DNA from: an uncultured Verrucomicrobiota bacterium | Lineage (GTDB): Bacteria > Verrucomicrobiota > Verrucomicrobiia > Chthoniobacterales > JACTMZ01 | Length of the DNA: 38,625 nucleotides | Reading direction: 5' to 3' | Assembly (NCBI GenBank): GCA_903934135.1 | Contig: CAIZMQ010000142.1 | Coordinates: 1-38,625 of the forward strand | In this document: one piece after another, positions 23,877-32,809 of the stretch | Position numbering within the stretch: the stretch's first letter is position 1 | How the letters are laid out: every line of letters begins with the position of its first letter | Position numbers and translations under genes: made by a program | Notes under the pieces: model-generated | The model's database searches: none | Seen by the model: only the letters and a program-made list of their open reading frames with translations | Told to the model about the DNA's origin: nothing

Positions 23877-24980
23877 TCACAGTGCTTCGGCGATGGCCTT
23901 GCCCATCTCCGCGGTGCCAACCAGTTGCGTGCCCTCGGTATGAATGTCTTTCGTGCGTAGCCCGGCACGGATGACGCGCTGCACGGCTGCTTCAATCGAG
24001 GACGCCGCGTCTTCGCGTCCGGCGGAATAGCGGAGCATCATGGCGGCGGAAAGGATCTGCGCGATGGGGTTGGCGATGCCCATGCCGGCGATATCCGGGG
24101 CGGTGCCGCCGCTCGGCTCGTACATGCCGAAGTAGCGGCCGTTGCCCTTGGAAATTCCGAGGCTGGCACTGGGCAGCATGCCCAGTGAACCGGCAATCAT
24201 AGCCAACTCATCACTCAGGATGTCGCCGAAAAGGTTTTCCGCAAGAATGACGTCGAAGCCCTTCGGGTTGCGGATGAGTTGCATCGCGGCATTGTCCACG
24301 TAGAGGTGGCGTAATTTGACCTCCGGATACTCGTTGGCCACGCGGTCGACCGTTTGGCGCCAGAGAATTCCGTTCTGCAAGACATTGGCCTTGTCGATTG
24401 AAGTGACATGACGATTGCGCTTCATCGCGGTTTGGAAGGCGACGTGGGCGATGCGCTCAATCTCGCTCTCCCAATAAATCATCGTGTCGACCGCGAACCA
24501 CTCGCCGCTCTCGTGCTTCATATATTTCGGTTCGCCGAAATAAAGCCCGCCGGTCAGCTCCCGGACAAAAATGACATCAAACCCACCCTGCACGATCGAC
24601 TCGCGCACCGGCGAGGCATGGGTCAATTCCGGCAGGCAAACGGCCGGACGCAAGTTGGCGTAAAGGGCAAAGGTTTTGCGCAGAGCGAGCAGGGCCGCGC
24701 GTTCCGGTTGCTGGTTGGGCGGCAGGGATTCCCATTTCGGACCGCCGACCGAACCGAACAAAATGGCGTCGGATTCCTTGCAGGTTTGCAACGTCTGGTC
24801 GGGCAAGGCCACTCCATCCACATCGATGGCCGCTCCCCCCACCCGCTCCTCGCGGAGTTGGTAAGGAATGGAAAACTTGGCCGCCACCGCAGCCAGAACG
24901 CGGAGCGCCTCCGCCATTACCTCCGGCCCGATCCCGTCCCCCGCCAACACTGCCACTTTGAACTTCTCTTCTTTGCTCAT
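23877..24980 (-). CDS. leuB: 3-isopropylmalate dehydrogenase
   Basis: NAD-dependent oxidative decarboxylation in leucine synthesis. Substrate and metal residues are present: R101, R111 and R140 ([11 protein letters not shown] with Y147), K197 (SIDKANVL), D229, D253 and D257 ([20 protein letters not shown]). The NAD site is [14 protein letters not shown], with Ser where many orthologues have His, a known variant. 367 residues. ATG 24980 ([20 protein letters not shown]) has an AAAGGG-like ribosome site about 12 bases upstream. Other leu genes are not in the window. Confidence 0.96.
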   Translation of the reverse strand: MSKEEKFKVAVLAGDGIGPEVMAEALRVLAAVAAKFSIPYQLREERVGGAAIDVDGVALPDQTLQTCKESDAILFGSVGGPKWESLPPNQQPERAALLALRKTFALYANLRPAVCLPELTHASPVRESIVQGGFDVIFVRELTGGLYFGEPKYMKHESGEWFAVDTMIYWESEIERIAHVAFQTAMKRNRHVTSIDKANVLQNGILWRQTVDRVANEYPEVKLRHLYVDNAAMQLIRNPKGFDVILAENLFGDILSDELAMIAGSLGMLPSASLGISKGNGRYFGMYEPSGGTAPDIAGMGIANPIAQILSAAMMLRYSAGREDAASSIEAAVQRVIRAGLRTKDIHTEGTQLVGTAEMGKAIAEAL

Positions 24981-25071
24981 AAAACGCCCTTTAAGGTAGC
25001 CGATGCCCCCGGAGCGGGCAAGGCCGGGCCACGGCGACGAACCCTCACCGCCGGATCTGCGCGGAAAAGTC

Positions 25072-25260
25072 CTAACGCGGCAGGTCTTGGGCCAAAGACA
25101 CCGGGTCCATGTCACCGCCGGACTGCTGCCAGGCCGACGTGGCAATCGCCATGCCAAGGGCGAGGAAAGCGGCCACCGCGAAGCAGCCGACCAAACGACG
25201 TAACAGACGGTCGCGCTGGGCGGTGTCCAGAACCGTGTAATCGGAAGAGTTTGCGCTCAT
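25072..25260 (-). CDS. Small membrane protein, hypothetical
   Basis: 62 residues, not recognised. A basic segment (RDRLLRRL) is followed by one membrane helix ([21 protein letters not shown]) and a short polar end. ATG 25260. It fills the gap before leuB on the same strand, 91 bases ahead of its start. It may be a real short gene or chance; the helix and positive-inside charge pattern favour real. Confidence 0.45.
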   Translation of the reverse strand: MSANSSDYTVLDTAQRDRLLRRLVGCFAVAAFLALGMAIATSAWQQSGGDMDPVSLAQDLPR

Positions 25261-25463
25261 CGGGAGCGGTTATTAGTCCAAACCATCATTTAAGGCAATA
25301 GCCTCCATGGCAGCCACCCCCTGGTTCAAGACTCTCTGGCCTTCGCCGATCGCCACCAATTTTTGCATTCCTTGGTTTGCCCCCCTCTCTCTCAGCCACC
25401 ACCAAACCAGGCTGCGGCTCAAGCACCCGACGCGCCTCTGCGTTGGTTGATTCTGGAAAATGA

Positions 25464-26195
25464 TTGGGCTCCGACGTGATTTCGCGTCTCTTCAGTATTG
25501 TGCGTCTTTACCCCACGGTGGTCACTCTCCTCCTCGTCACCGTGCTGTCCGCCGGCGCCTACGCGGCATGGCGGTGGGCCGAAAGATGGACGGCAACAGC
25601 CCGACCGCTCGCCCCGAGTGGCGGGCTGTATTTCCCATTCACCATCCTGAACGACGTGCCGCACTTCGCCCAGGCCGATCCACGCTGGGGCGAAAGCCGG
25701 CTGGCCGGTGGGGCGACGACAGTGGGTGCGGAGGGATGTGCGGTAGCGGCGGCCGCTATGGTCCTCGCCTCTTACGGGGCGGCGGTGGATCCGGGGACCC
25801 TGAACCGATTCCTGCAGGGTAACGGCGGGTTCACCCGGCAGGGATGGCTCTACTGGGAAAAAGCCGCCGAGTTCCCCCCCGGTGTGGCCGAACACATTTA
25901 CGAGGACGACGCTTCCCACTTCCTTATCGACTGGAATCTCCTGAGGAGCAACCCGGTGATCGTGCGCCTGCGCTACCCCAATGGCATCACCCACTTCGTG
26001 GTCATCGTGGGCAAACGAGGCCACGAATATCTCATCCGCGACCCTGGAGGACGCTACCAGGACGGACTCTATTTCCTCTCCGAGTTCGGCAGCCCGATCG
26101 AGGCGCTCCGCTTTTACCGCCAACTTGAACCGCCACCGGAACCCGGCGCGGCAGCCGCTGTTCCGAGCCTTGAAAGCTTTTCGCGTCGGCCATAG
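25464..26195 (+). CDS. Membrane-anchored C39-like cysteine peptidase
   Basis: 243 residues with a membrane helix (about 17-37) and a C39-like peptidase domain. Catalytic set by position: Q70 (DVPHFAQADPRWG), C92 (GAEGCAVAAAAMVLASYG), H177 (GITHFVVIVG) and D193 (LIRDPGGRY). Homologues include bacterial papain-like hydrolases and bacteriocin-processing peptidases. This one stands alone with no transporter or leader-peptide gene, so target is unknown. TTG 25464 has GGAA five bases upstream; GTG 25476 is an alternative start. The 203-base gap before it (25261-25463) shows no other gene. Confidence 0.8.
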   Translation: MGSDVISRLFSIVRLYPTVVTLLLVTVLSAGAYAAWRWAERWTATARPLAPSGGLYFPFTILNDVPHFAQADPRWGESRLAGGATTVGAEGCAVAAAAMVLASYGAAVDPGTLNRFLQGNGGFTRQGWLYWEKAAEFPPGVAEHIYEDDASHFLIDWNLLRSNPVIVRLRYPNGITHFVVIVGKRGHEYLIRDPGGRYQDGLYFLSEFGSPIEALRFYRQLEPPPEPGAAAAVPSLESFSRRP

Positions 26196-26211
26196 ACCGC
26201 CGCGAAAACCT

Positions 26212-26601
26212 TTACGGCTCCCGCACGGGCAGGCCGGCCCGGCTCCAATCGCCGAAGCCACCGGCATTGACGGCATTGAAACCTTCCTTGCGCAAAATAG
26301 ACGCCGCGACCCCCGACCGCGCGCCACTCGCGCAGTAAAGGATCAGCTCTTTGTCCTTGTTGGCTTCAAGCACCGTTTTCCATTGCGCCCGGGGGCCGCG
26401 CAGATCGCTCAAGGAGCAAAGCAAGGCTGGCCCGGCCACCCCGCCGGTCCATTCGTCCGGCTCACGCACGTCGATCAGGACCGCCGTGGAGGCCTTGACC
26501 CGCTCATCGGCTTCGCCCGCGGTGATCGATGGGCCCGCCATGGCCCGCTTGACCACGACAAAGGCAACTACGAGCAGAATGAGCAGGATGAGGGTTTTCA
26601 T
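26212..26601 (-). CDS. Membrane-anchored rhodanese-like sulfurtransferase
   Basis: 129 residues. An N-terminal membrane helix (TLILLILLVVAFVVVKRAM) anchors one rhodanese domain with VLIDVREPDEW and the active loop CASGARSG (C90). It may carry persulfide sulfur in the envelope. The upstream ATG at 26613 is less likely, because ATG 26601 has GGAG at the right distance. It lies 33 bases after the permease stop on the same strand and is convergent with the C39-like peptidase gene. Confidence 0.88.
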   Translation of the reverse strand: MKTLILLILLVVAFVVVKRAMAGPSITAGEADERVKASTAVLIDVREPDEWTGGVAGPALLCSLSDLRGPRAQWKTVLEANKDKELILYCASGARSGVAASILRKEGFNAVNAGGFGDWSRAGLPVREP

Positions 26602-26634
26602 AAATATCTCCACTCGGGCCGTTTTAGGCTGTGC

Positions 26635-28137
26635 TCAACCCTCAAAGGTCGGCGTGTCCTGCCGAAGGGTCTCACCTTGGAAAAAACCGGGCCGGTGCCA
26701 GGCGATGATCATCATGACCACGACACCAAGGAAGATAATGCCCACCCCAAGCAAAAAGACGAGGCCCACCCCGAAGACGGAGGATCCGCTGCCGAAGGCC
26801 GGGTTCATGCTGTCATAGGCGGTCTGCAGAAAGACCGCAGCGAGGATAAGACCACCCGCGAGAGGCGCGGCGCCGCGCAGGAAAAAATTTCGTGCGCTAT
26901 GGAAGAGGGTCTGCCGGAAATAATAGACGCAAGCAAACGCGGTGAGCCCATAGTAGAAGCAAATCATCATGCCCAAAGTGAGAATGGTGTCGGCCAGCAC
27001 ATGGTCGCTGACCACATGCATGAAGGCATAGAAGACGGCCGCAGCCAACCCGGCGACAACGGTGGCGTAGCCGGGCGAACGGTATTTCGGATGGATCCAA
27101 GCAAATCGCTCGGCGATGGCGCGGTAGTGGCCCATGGCCAGCAGGGTCCGCGCCGGGCTGACCACGGTGGATTGCAACGAGGCGATGGAACTGGCCAGCA
27201 CCGCGAGAGAGACCAGAATGGCGAAAGGTCCCATGACCGGACCGGCCATCGCGGCAAGCACGTTCTCGCGGGTCGCGGCATTGCCCAGCCCCAACCCGGT
27301 GTCGCCGAGCCCGGCAAAGCGCATGGTCGAAACTGCGACGGCGAGATAAAGGGTAAGCGTGATGAGAATGACCAAGCCCGCCGCCCGGCCCGGGGTGCGT
27401 GCCCCATCGGTCGCTTCCTCATTCAAGGTCAGGCAGACATCCCAGCCCCAGTAGATGAAGATGGAAAGCGAAAGGCCTGCCGCGAACGCGGCAAAGGAAC
27501 TGACGGAGAGGGGATTGAGCCAATCCCAGGAAAACGGCAAGGCCGGCGCATCACCTGCGGCCTGCCAAGCGGCAATGGAATACCAGACGAGCACCACGAC
27601 CTGCAGGATGACGAGCGAGTATTGCACCGCCTTGGTCGCAGTCGCCCCGCGGTAGCAAACCCAGACCGCCGCGCCCATGAGGACAAAACAGGTCCCTATA
27701 TTGACCAGTAGATTATGCGACCAATACGCGATGGCGGGAGCACGGATAATCTCCGCGAGTAGCAGGTAGAAAAATTCCACCGCGATGCCGGCCAGATTGG
27801 AGAGCACGATGACCGTGGCCGAGACCAGCCCCCACCCGCCGAGCCAACCAACGTACGGACCGAACGCTTTGGTCGCCCAGGTGAAGGAGGTGCCGCTGTC
27901 CGGCGCATCGGCATTCAATTCGCGGTAGCCCAGGGCAACAAGCAGCATGGGAATGAAACCGACAAGGAAGACGGCCGGCATGTGGCTGCCCACCACGGAC
28001 GCGGTCGGCCCCATCGTCGCGGTCAGGGCATAAGCCGGGGCGATGACCGAGACTCCGAGGGTGGTGATGGCCAGCATACCCATGGACCCTTCGGCCAAAC
28101 CCTTACGACTGAGTTTGCTTGTGGCTTGTTCCGACAT
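26635..28137 (-). CDS. APC-family amino-acid/polyamine permease
   Basis: 500 residues, about 12 membrane helices. The N-terminal consensus (GMLAITTLGVSVIAPAYALTATMGP) and first helices match the APC superfamily, with GYRELNADAPDSGTSFTWATKAFG and the motif ASSIASLQSTVVSPARTLLAMG. It probably imports an amino acid or polyamine by ion coupling; substrate cannot be told. ATG 28137. It is read leftward, followed by the rhodanese. A small exported protein gene starts 45 bases away in the other direction. Confidence 0.88.
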   Translation of the reverse strand: MSEQATSKLSRKGLAEGSMGMLAITTLGVSVIAPAYALTATMGPTASVVGSHMPAVFLVGFIPMLLVALGYRELNADAPDSGTSFTWATKAFGPYVGWLGGWGLVSATVIVLSNLAGIAVEFFYLLLAEIIRAPAIAYWSHNLLVNIGTCFVLMGAAVWVCYRGATATKAVQYSLVILQVVVLVWYSIAAWQAAGDAPALPFSWDWLNPLSVSSFAAFAAGLSLSIFIYWGWDVCLTLNEEATDGARTPGRAAGLVILITLTLYLAVAVSTMRFAGLGDTGLGLGNAATRENVLAAMAGPVMGPFAILVSLAVLASSIASLQSTVVSPARTLLAMGHYRAIAERFAWIHPKYRSPGYATVVAGLAAAVFYAFMHVVSDHVLADTILTLGMMICFYYGLTAFACVYYFRQTLFHSARNFFLRGAAPLAGGLILAAVFLQTAYDSMNPAFGSGSSVFGVGLVFLLGVGIIFLGVVVMMIIAWHRPGFFQGETLRQDTPTFEG

Positions 28138-28182
28138 CAGAATACGCGCCAGAGGAGATACCCCAGAAACGCTGCCGCCGCC

Positions 28183-28707
28183 ATGTCATTTCGTTGCGTC
28201 CCGATGCTCTTAGTGGCCCTTGCCCTGCCGGCCGCGCCTGTTGCGGCGCAGCAGGAAATCAAAGCGCCCTTCGGCATGCAGTGGGGCGAGCCTCAAGGGC
28301 GCATCAAGGATGTGGTGGGCAAGGCCAAGGCCAAGGTGGTCGAGGAGCGCGGCGCGGGACCGCGCGAGGTTCTTGTCGTGGAGGGCATCGTGCAGGAAGG
28401 CCTCAAACGCACACTTTTTTATTTCACCAACAACGGACTGAGCGAAGTCGAGCTGCAATACGACCGCGAGGGCTGGGGCGATGAAAAGGTCAAAGCATGG
28501 GTGGCCACGATCAAACGCGAGGCCGACCGAAAATACGGGCCGGGCCGCATTTATGCCGATGAAACCGGCAACGAGAACGGATTCCGCCACACGCTCAAAG
28601 CATGGATGTGGGTGCAAAATTTCGTCTCGTTACGACTTGTCCATTACAGCGCGCAGAAAGAAAACGAAACCATGCGGCGGGTCAGTCTGCATTATTGCGC
28701 GGAGTGA
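28183..28707 (+). CDS. Small exported protein of unknown function
   Basis: 174 residues. Signal peptide (about 1-22, MSFRCVPMLLVALALPAAPVAA) then a compact domain with FGMQWGEPQGRIKDVVG near the mature start, ELQYDREGWGDEKVKAWV, and an ending of MRRVSLHYCAE. No family recognised. ATG 28183 gives the signal peptide; the frame stays open further upstream without similarity. It is divergent from the permease gene and convergent with ftsY. Confidence 0.75.
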   Translation: MSFRCVPMLLVALALPAAPVAAQQEIKAPFGMQWGEPQGRIKDVVGKAKAKVVEERGAGPREVLVVEGIVQEGLKRTLFYFTNNGLSEVELQYDREGWGDEKVKAWVATIKREADRKYGPGRIYADETGNENGFRHTLKAWMWVQNFVSLRLVHYSAQKENETMRRVSLHYCAE

Positions 28708-28753
28708 CGAGGGGTGCCGGCCGCAGGCGGACAGCGAGAAGGAATGGCGGCTC

Positions 28754-29605
28754 CTAAAACATCTCGGCCGCGAATTTCTTCGGGTCAAAGGGAGCGAAGT
28801 CGGTTTCTTTCTCACCCGTGCCGACGAAGCGCACCGGGACACCGAGTTCCTGCTGCAAGGCGACCGCTGTGCCGCCACGGCCGCTGCCGTCGAGTTTGGT
28901 CAGAATTGCCCCGGTCAATCCGCAAGCCGCCTGGAATTGCTTGGCCTGCTCCAGCGCGTTGGAACCGGTCGTGGCATCCAGCACGATGAGCACCTCGTGA
29001 GGACTCTCCGGATCACGCCGCGCCAGGACGCGCTTCACCTTGGACAACTCCTGCATGAGGTTGTGCTTGGTATGCAAACGGCCCGCCGTATCGCAAAGCA
29101 GGAAGTCTGCTTTGTCCCGCACCGCCGTCTCGTAGGCGTCGTGGCAGACCGCGGCAGGATCGCCCTCATAGGCACCGCGAACAACAGGGATGTGTAATTT
29201 TTCTCCCCACGCCGCGAGTTGCTCGATGGCCGCCGCGCGGAAGGTATCGGCCGCAGCCATCACCACCGAATTTCCCCCGCGGCCGAGCAGGGCACCCAAC
29301 TTGGCCAGGGAAGTCGTCTTGCCCGTGCCATTGACTCCGACTATGAGCAGCACACGAGGACGCCCCGGCAGGGGAAGGAGCGGCGGAAAGGGCTCGGGCA
29401 AAAGTCTGGTCAACTCCGCGCGGGCCTCGCGTTCGACCTGGTCGGCGGTGGCGGAGAACCCGGTGACGGCCTGCAACGAGGCCACCAGCTGCATGGTTGT
29501 CTTCACCCCGAGGTCGGACTGCAGGAGCAACGATTCGAGCTCATCCCAATCGACAGGCCTTCCGCGGAAACGCTCCGCGATGGCGCGCAAAAATCCCGCC
29601 GCCAT
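28754..29605 (-). CDS. ftsY: Signal recognition particle receptor FtsY
   Basis: GTPase that docks SRP-ribosome complexes at the inner membrane. The N-terminal helical bundle (about 1-75) precedes the NG GTPase core with GVNGTGKTT (90-98), DTFRAAA (120-126), DTAGR (172-176) and TKLDG (236-240). 283 residues, with no long acidic A domain. It starts 2 bases after the nusB stop and is likely read with it. Confidence 0.97.
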   Translation of the reverse strand: MAAGFLRAIAERFRGRPVDWDELESLLLQSDLGVKTTMQLVASLQAVTGFSATADQVEREARAELTRLLPEPFPPLLPLPGRPRVLLIVGVNGTGKTTSLAKLGALLGRGGNSVVMAAADTFRAAAIEQLAAWGEKLHIPVVRGAYEGDPAAVCHDAYETAVRDKADFLLCDTAGRLHTKHNLMQELSKVKRVLARRDPESPHEVLIVLDATTGSNALEQAKQFQAACGLTGAILTKLDGSGRGGTAVALQQELGVPVRFVGTGEKETDFAPFDPKKFAAEMF

Positions 29606-29607
29606 GA

Positions 29608-30033
29608 TCAGGAGGCCGCGTGCGAGTCGCGGCCGATTTCTTTACGCACGCGATCAAGCACACCGTTGGCAAAGCGGGCGGACTCTGCTGTGGCCAGATT
29701 GCGGGCTATCTCGATTGCTTCATTGATCGTCACCGCGGGCGGAATGTCGGGCCGGGCCAGCATCTCGGCTACGGCCAGGCGGAGGATGGCGCGGTCGACC
29801 GCACCAAGGCGCCGGAGATCCCAATTTTGCAGCGCGGCGGCCAGCAAGGCATCAATCTCGGGCAAACGGCCGAGCGCATGATCGAGGAGTTCGCGGGCAA
29901 AAGGTGCCAATTCTTCCTCGGCGAGGGGCGGCGAGGGATCCTGCGCCACGGGAACCAGAACGCCGCGCATCTCGCAACCATAGAGTTGCTGCACGGCATG
30001 GATGCGGGCTTGGCGGCGGTTTTCTTTGGACAC
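29608..30033 (-). CDS. nusB: Transcription antitermination factor NusB
   Basis: RNA-binding helical protein that acts with NusE (ribosomal S10) on boxA, chiefly in rRNA operons. 141 residues with the start ENRRQARIHAVQQLYGCE, and the C-terminal helices AVDRAILRLAVAEML and AIEIARNLATAESARFANGVLD (read in two parts), all typical. ATG 30033 is 16 bases after the ribH stop. A boxA-like site lies in the rRNA leader in this window. Confidence 0.95.
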   Translation of the reverse strand: MSKENRRQARIHAVQQLYGCEMRGVLVPVAQDPSPPLAEEELAPFARELLDHALGRLPEIDALLAAALQNWDLRRLGAVDRAILRLAVAEMLARPDIPPAVTINEAIEIARNLATAESARFANGVLDRVRKEIGRDSHAAS

Positions 30034-30049
30034 GGTGCGTGGAAAGCGG

Positions 30050-30544
30050 TCAACGCAAGGACGCCGGGGGTTTGAATTTCTCCTTCACCCTCAGCATGGC
30101 GAAAGCGGCGCGGGCCGCCTCGATACCCCGGTTGAGTTCCCGGCCAAGGCAACGCTCGCGCGCCTCTTCCTCGCTGGAGACAAGAAGAACTTCGTGGATC
30201 ACCGGCAAGGTATACTTCAGCGCCACCTGCTGCAAAGCATGGCCCACGCTCAAAGCGATGAATTCGGCGTGCTTGGTCTGGCCCTGGAGAATGAGACCGA
30301 GCGCAATGACAACATCGCACTTGCGGTTCGCGGCCACCATTTCAGCCACGACAGGAATCTCGAACGAGCCGGGGGCGCCGAAAAGCTCGACCACGCTGTT
30401 CGGGTCGATCTTGTAAAGTTCCTTGCAGGTGTTGTTGATCAACCCCTGCACGAATTCCGGGTTGTATTCGCTGGCCACGATGGCGAAGCGGGGAGCCGAA
30501 ACGGCATGCAGCTTCGGCGGACGGGTCGGGAGTTTGTTCGACAT
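30050..30544 (-). CDS. ribH: 6,7-dimethyl-8-ribityllumazine synthase
   Basis: Penultimate step of riboflavin synthesis. 164 residues with the substrate loop GAPGSFEIP (56-64) and the catalytic His in LGLILQGQTKHAEF (H92). The usual Arg and Glu around that motif are replaced by Gln. It follows ribBA by 35 bases and is followed by nusB. ATG 30544. Confidence 0.93.
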   Translation of the reverse strand: MSNKLPTRPPKLHAVSAPRFAIVASEYNPEFVQGLINNTCKELYKIDPNSVVELFGAPGSFEIPVVAEMVAANRKCDVVIALGLILQGQTKHAEFIALSVGHALQQVALKYTLPVIHEVLLVSSEEEARERCLGRELNRGIEAARAAFAMLRVKEKFKPPASLR

Positions 30545-30579
30545 GATGCTTTATGATGGAAAATCGGGACGGGCGGCAA

Positions 30580-31788
30580 TCAGAGAAGGTGACCCATTTT
30601 GCGCTTTTTCGTTTTGAGGTAGCGTTCGTTCTCAGCGTGGGGCACCGACTTGATCGGAACGCGCGCGGTGATTTGCAGGCCGTGGCCGGAAAGGCCGACG
30701 ACTTTGCGCGGGTTGTTGGTCATCAAGCGGATCTTTCGCACCCCGAGGTCGGAAAGAATCTGCGCGCCCATTCCGTATTCCCGGAGGTCCGTGGGGAATC
30801 CGAGTTTGCGGTTGGCCTGCACCGTATCCAGACCGTCTTCCTGCAACTTGTAAGCGTGGATTTTGGCCGGTAGCCCGATACCCCGACCTTCCTGCCGCAT
30901 GTAAAGAAGGATGCCTGTTCCGTGCTGCGCGATCTGCCGCATGGCTTGGTGCAATTGCGATCCGCAATCACAACGGCGCGAGCCAAACACGTCACCGGTC
31001 AGGCACTCGCTATGCACGCGGACCAGCACGGGTTGCTTCGGGTCGATTTTGCCGCGGACCAGGGCAAGGTGGTGTGCTCCGTCGGTCAGCGAGCGGTACA
31101 GATAAAGATCGAAGTCGCCGTAATCGGTCGGCATGCGCACACATTGTTCGCGCTCCACCAATTTCTCGCGGCGCCTGCGGTAGGCGATGAGATCACGGAT
31201 GGAGCACATCTTCAGCTTATGCTTGCGGCGGAACTTCTGCAGATCGTTGAGCCGCGCCATCGAACCGTCTTCGTTGAGGATCTCGCAAATCACTCCTGTG
31301 GCATCGAGTCCGGCCAGACGCACCAGATCAACTGCCGCCTCGGTGTGGCCCGCACGTTGCAGGACCCCACCTTCCCGCGCCTGCAGGGGGAAAACGTGCC
31401 CGGGCTCGGTCAGGTCGGCCGGACCGCTCTTCGTTCCGGCCAGCATGCGGATCGTCCTGGCACGGTCCCGCGCACTGATACCGGTAGTCACACCTTTTGC
31501 CGCATCGACAGAGACCGTGAAATCGGTCCGATGCAATTCGCGGTTGTGCGCCACCATGCGCTGCAAACCGAGTTGCCGCGCACGCGTCGCGGTAAGCGGG
31601 ACGCAAATAAGACCGCGGCCGTTTTTGGCCATGAAATTGACCGCCTCGGGCGTCACTTTGCTCGCGGCCATGACCAGGTCGCCTTCGTTCTCGCGCTCGG
31701 CATCATCGGTCACGATGACCATCTTGCCGGCACGCACGTCCTTCAGAACAGACTCGATGGAATCAAAGGCGCTTTTGCTCACGGCCAT
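30580..31788 (-). CDS. ribBA: Bifunctional 3,4-dihydroxy-2-butanone-4-phosphate synthase / GTP cyclohydrolase II
   Basis: Makes both starting units of riboflavin. The RibB half (1-200) has [10 protein letters not shown] (28-37), [11 protein letters not shown] and [24 protein letters not shown] (in two parts). The RibA half (205-402) has the zinc site C262, C273 and C275 ([16 protein letters not shown]), [10 protein letters not shown] and MTNNPRK. 402 residues, standard fusion. ATG 31788. No FMN riboswitch is apparent in the short gap to the divergent dacA. Confidence 0.96.
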   Translation of the reverse strand: MAVSKSAFDSIESVLKDVRAGKMVIVTDDAERENEGDLVMAASKVTPEAVNFMAKNGRGLICVPLTATRARQLGLQRMVAHNRELHRTDFTVSVDAAKGVTTGISARDRARTIRMLAGTKSGPADLTEPGHVFPLQAREGGVLQRAGHTEAAVDLVRLAGLDATGVICEILNEDGSMARLNDLQKFRRKHKLKMCSIRDLIAYRRRREKLVEREQCVRMPTDYGDFDLYLYRSLTDGAHHLALVRGKIDPKQPVLVRVHSECLTGDVFGSRRCDCGSQLHQAMRQIAQHGTGILLYMRQEGRGIGLPAKIHAYKLQEDGLDTVQANRKLGFPTDLREYGMGAQILSDLGVRKIRLMTNNPRKVVGLSGHGLQITARVPIKSVPHAENERYLKTKKRKMGHLL

Positions 31789-31816
31789 TCAGTAAAGCAC
31801 CCGCGAACCCGTTGGG

Positions 31817-31844
31817 CAATGTCCGCCGGGGGCGGAAGGCATTG
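31817..31844. promoter_or_regulatory. Inverted repeat between divergent ribBA and dacA
   Basis: CAATG-TCCGCC-GGG-GGCGGA-AGG-CATTG: two adjacent complementary arms (5 and 6 pairs) with a 3-base loop and a 3-base bulge. It sits between the starts of ribBA (31788) and dacA (31879), a plausible operator or leader hairpin. On the plus strand it is followed by ATTTTC. Confidence 0.45.
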
Positions 31845-31878
31845 ATTTTCGGTGACCGGGCGTTAGCCTCAAATCATT

Positions 31879-32805
31879 ATGTCTCTCATACGCGGCACAC
31901 TTATTGCCACCCTGCTCTTCCTCGCCGCCGGAGTGGTCCCGGCCACGGCTGCGAGTTGGATCATCTTGGACGACAATACGGGGCACGTGCTCGCCGCTTC
32001 CGGGCAGAACGAAAAGCGCCAAATCGCGAGCCTGACCAAAATCGCCACCGCCATGGTCGTGCTCGACTGGGCGGAAGCTTCGGGGACTTCGTTGAGCACT
32101 TTGGTCAGCGTGCCGTCCGAAGTCGGCGGGGTGGGCGGGGTCAATCCCTGCCAACTTCAACCCGGCGACCAGATCTCCCTGCGTGACCTACTTTACTCGG
32201 CCATGATGAGTTCCGACAACCACGCGGCCTACACTCTGGCGCAAAATGTGGGCGGGCGTTTACCCAATCCGCAGGCCCTCTCACCGGTGGACAATTTCTC
32301 CGCGCACATGAACGCCCTGGCCCGCAAGCTCGGCATGAAGCGTTCGCTTTTTCTCAACCCGCACGGCTTGGACAACCTGTCACCTCCCCCGCATTCGACC
32401 GCGGCGGATCTTGCCCGTCTGACGCGCTACGCTTACAGCCGTGCGGGATTCAACTTTTATGTCTCGCAGCCCACCCGGGAAATTTCCATCCAGGGAATTG
32501 ACGGAGCCACGCGCGGGTTCCTTCTGCGCAACACCAACGAATTGCTCGGCCGCGACGGCATCGAGGGAGTGAAGACCGGCCGCACCCGGCTGGCCGGTGA
32601 TTGCATCGTGCTGGCCGCCGACCGCGAGCCGGAAGCCGTGGAGCGCGACGGGCAAAAGATCGCCATCCCGCGGCGCATCATCGTCGTACTGCTCGGATCA
32701 GCAGACCGTTTCTCCGAGGGCCTCGCACTAATCCAGCGCGGCTGGAGCCTGCATGAAAGCTGGTCCGCAGAGGGCAGACCGGTCAGTAAGCGCAGCACCC
32801 TCTGA
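31879..32805 (+). CDS. dacA: D-alanyl-D-alanine carboxypeptidase (S11 family)
   Basis: Trims the last D-alanine from peptidoglycan stem peptides. Signal peptide about 1-24. The serine-peptidase set is complete: SLTK (S51, K54), SDN (112-114) and KTG (232-234). 308 residues; the PBP5 C-terminal beta domain of E. coli DacA is missing. ATG 31879. The pfk gene begins 4 bases after the stop. Confidence 0.93.
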   Translation: MSLIRGTLIATLLFLAAGVVPATAASWIILDDNTGHVLAASGQNEKRQIASLTKIATAMVVLDWAEASGTSLSTLVSVPSEVGGVGGVNPCQLQPGDQISLRDLLYSAMMSSDNHAAYTLAQNVGGRLPNPQALSPVDNFSAHMNALARKLGMKRSLFLNPHGLDNLSPPPHSTAADLARLTRYAYSRAGFNFYVSQPTREISIQGIDGATRGFLLRNTNELLGRDGIEGVKTGRTRLAGDCIVLAADREPEAVERDGQKIAIPRRIIVVLLGSADRFSEGLALIQRGWSLHESWSAEGRPVSKRSTL

Positions 32806-32809
32806 CCCC

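Noticed and set aside
25374-25410. TGGTTTG / CAAACCA inverted repeat before the C39-like gene
   Set aside because: Short arms and a long loop; not above what chance gives in a gap of this size.
25981-27711. 576-residue plus-strand frame
   Set aside because: Runs across the ends of two convergent genes and antisense to the permease; highly charged, no domain.
30545-30579. Possible FMN riboswitch near the rib genes
   Set aside because: The gaps before ribH and ribBA are too short and lack the conserved RFN-element boxes.
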